Origin: Halomonas sp. A11-A
GTDB taxonomy: Bacteria; Pseudomonadota; Gammaproteobacteria; Pseudomonadales; Halomonadaceae
Assembly (NCBI RefSeq): GCF_003182195.1
Contig: NZ_QGTM01000012.1
Span: 21,566-85,565 of the forward strand
Direction: 5' to 3'
DNA: 64,000 nucleotides
How positions within the stretch are numbered: the stretch's first letter is position 1; each line of letters opens with the position of its first letter. The translations under genes and the position numbers were made by a program. Below, piece by piece: positions 62,969 through 64,000 of the stretch. The notes beneath the pieces were generated by a model, which saw only the letters and a program-made list of their open reading frames with translations, was not told the origin of the DNA and searched no databases.

Positions 62969-63733
62969 ATGATACAGCGTAAAACAGTGTATGTAACCGG
63001 CGGTGCCCAAGGGATTGGTTTGGGCATCGCGGACGACCTACTCTCCCACGGTCACCAGGTGGCCATCGTCGATATCGATGCAGAAGCGCTGCGCGCTGCG
63101 GCGCAGCGGTTGAAACAGTACGACCAGTTATTGGTTCTGGAAGCTGACGTCAGCCAAGAGGAACACATTGCCCGCACGCTTGAACGTACCATGCAACACT
63201 TTGGCAGGCTGGATGGCATCGTCCATAACGCAGGCATCGCCGACCCGTTTCATGGCACGATCGAACAGCTGCCACTGGAAACCTGGCAAGCCTACTTGAA
63301 TACCAACCTCACCGGCGCGTTCCTGTGCGCCAAGCATGGGGCGGCGCATTTGCGGCCTCATGGAGGCAGTATCGTGCTGATGGCCTCGTCCCGGGCCCTG
63401 CAATCCGAGCCCGACACCGAAGCGTATGCGGCCAGCAAAGGCGGCATCGTGGCCCTCACCCATGCGCTTGCCGTGAGCCTTGGCCCGGACATCCGCGTCA
63501 ACGCCATCAGCCCAGGCTGGATCGAAGTAGGCGACTGGCAAAAGCCCAGCCGCCAGCAGCCGGTGGAGCACCGCGCCATCGATCGTGACCAGCATCCGGT
63601 GGGACGCGTGGGCACGCCCCAAGACATCTCTGCCCTGACGCGCTTTCTGCTGTCCGACGAGGCCGGGTTCATCACCGGTCAGAATATCGTGGCCGACGGC
63701 GGCATGACCCGTAAAATGATCTACGCCGAGTAG
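62969..63733 (+). CDS. SDR-family oxidoreductase
   Basis: 254 residues. NAD(P) motif TGGAQGIG near residue 10, Asp in DIDAE suggesting NAD(H), NAG, catalytic Ser in MASSRAL and Tyr-Lys in YAASKGG, and the ISPGWIEV segment. Substrate unknown (sugar or polyol dehydrogenases look alike). Its codon use and upstream region are less GC-rich than the rest of the window, which suggests transfer. ATG 62969 with AGGCGG about 10 bases upstream. Confidence 0.88.
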   Translation: MIQRKTVYVTGGAQGIGLGIADDLLSHGHQVAIVDIDAEALRAAAQRLKQYDQLLVLEADVSQEEHIARTLERTMQHFGRLDGIVHNAGIADPFHGTIEQLPLETWQAYLNTNLTGAFLCAKHGAAHLRPHGGSIVLMASSRALQSEPDTEAYAASKGGIVALTHALAVSLGPDIRVNAISPGWIEVGDWQKPSRQQPVEHRAIDRDQHPVGRVGTPQDISALTRFLLSDEAGFITGQNIVADGGMTRKMIYAE

Positions 63734-63751
63734 CGACCCGCTCATACCAAA

Positions 63752-63775
63752 AAAGGCCATCCGAAGATGGCCTTT
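63752..63775. terminator. Bidirectional terminator after the SDR gene
   Basis: AAAGGCCATC (63752-63761), loop CGAA, GATGGCCTTT (63766-63775). On the minus strand a T-run (TTTTTTGG) follows, so it stops minus-strand transcription well and plus-strand transcription from the SDR gene moderately. Confidence 0.75.
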
Positions 63776-63905
63776 GCGGGTGACGAAAGGCGGCCCCAGA
63801 ATACCATCCGCTATCTTCGTTTTCAGGCCGGCCTCATGAATAAGCCGGGTTTAGGGAAAGCTAGGGAGCAGGTGTGGGTCAAAGTGTGGATCAAAAATAT
63901 TCAAG

Positions 63906-64000
63906 ATCGGGTAGGGGCCGGGGTCACCCCCGGCGCCCTCCCACACCACCGTACGTACGGTTCCGTATACGGCGGTTCCTGTCATCCACTATTGGACTGA
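63906..64000 (-). mobile_element. Group II intron, 3' end (domains V and VI), partial
   Basis: On the minus strand the domain V hairpin lies at about 63944-63978: GAACCGCCGTATACGG, then CCGTACGTACGGTGGT, with the two-base bulge typical of this catalytic domain. Domain VI follows (63906-63943), a GC-rich stem around GTGA, ending CTACCCGAT, a usual intron 3' end. The intron body and any reverse transcriptase/maturase gene lie beyond the right edge. Confidence 0.8.

Overview
The window is GC-rich, tightly packed gammaproteobacterial chromosome with very short intergenic gaps. Gene families and order (hrpA next to a long beta-ketoacyl synthase III; transaldolase, STAS protein, PP2C regulator and mlaA; rnd-ycgL-ycgN; dnaX-ybaB-recR; a small 4.5S-type SRP RNA; yqjD-yqjE-yqjK) suggest a Halomonas-like member of the Oceanospirillales. 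That is an inference from content, not from a database search.

Layout. (1) 1-5330: an acyl-CoA catabolism block with a partial SDR dehydrogenase, an acyl-CoA synthetase, a TetR regulator, a thiolase and a coupled alpha/beta hydrolase. Two near-identical 19-bp operator candidates tie the regulator to both transcription units. (2) 5331-17719: a metal/arsenic/phosphate block. It holds FetAB, an ACR3 arsenite carrier, a CC-motif small protein, an MFS carrier, an ArsP-type permease with a thioredoxin-like partner, and, on the other strand, pstS-pstC-pstA-pstB-arsC-arsR apparently as one operon. A TauE exporter whose 5' end is tandemly duplicated follows. (3) 17712-23654: Bcr/CflA carrier, transaldolase, STAS and PP2C partner-switch pair, MlaA lipoprotein, KAS III. 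(4) 23720-37838: HrpA helicase, FadD, a class II amidotransferase coupled to a VWA protein, oligopeptidase B, YcgN, YcgL, RNase D, RecR, YbaB. (5) 37955-45542: DnaX, a KfrA-like coiled-coil protein, a histone-deacetylase-family amidohydrolase, the SRP RNA with a clear promoter, a KefB/C-type antiporter, TlyA. (6) 45570-57715: a large mechanosensitive channel, phospholipase A, the YqjD/E/K membrane set, a YhiN-type flavoprotein, an RND efflux pair behind two palindromic operator candidates, and a DUF3617 protein. (7) 57996-62454: an EAL protein and a 1201-residue membrane protein with GAF, LOV, GGDEF and EAL domains. (8) 62455-64000: an AT-richer segment starting beside a possible tRNA 3' end and terminator hairpin, with one SDR gene and, at the right edge, the 3' end of a group II intron on the minus strand.

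The most notable items are the LOV-containing cyclic-di-GMP enzyme (all flavin-contact residues and the photoactive cysteine are visible), the fusion of a phosphate-uptake operon to arsC-arsR, the duplicated TetR operator, the duplicated stop/start junction before tauE, an 18-bp x 4 tandem array upstream of ybaB, and a 124-bp imperfect palindrome between recR and ybaB. No CRISPR array, rRNA operon or intact tRNA was seen.
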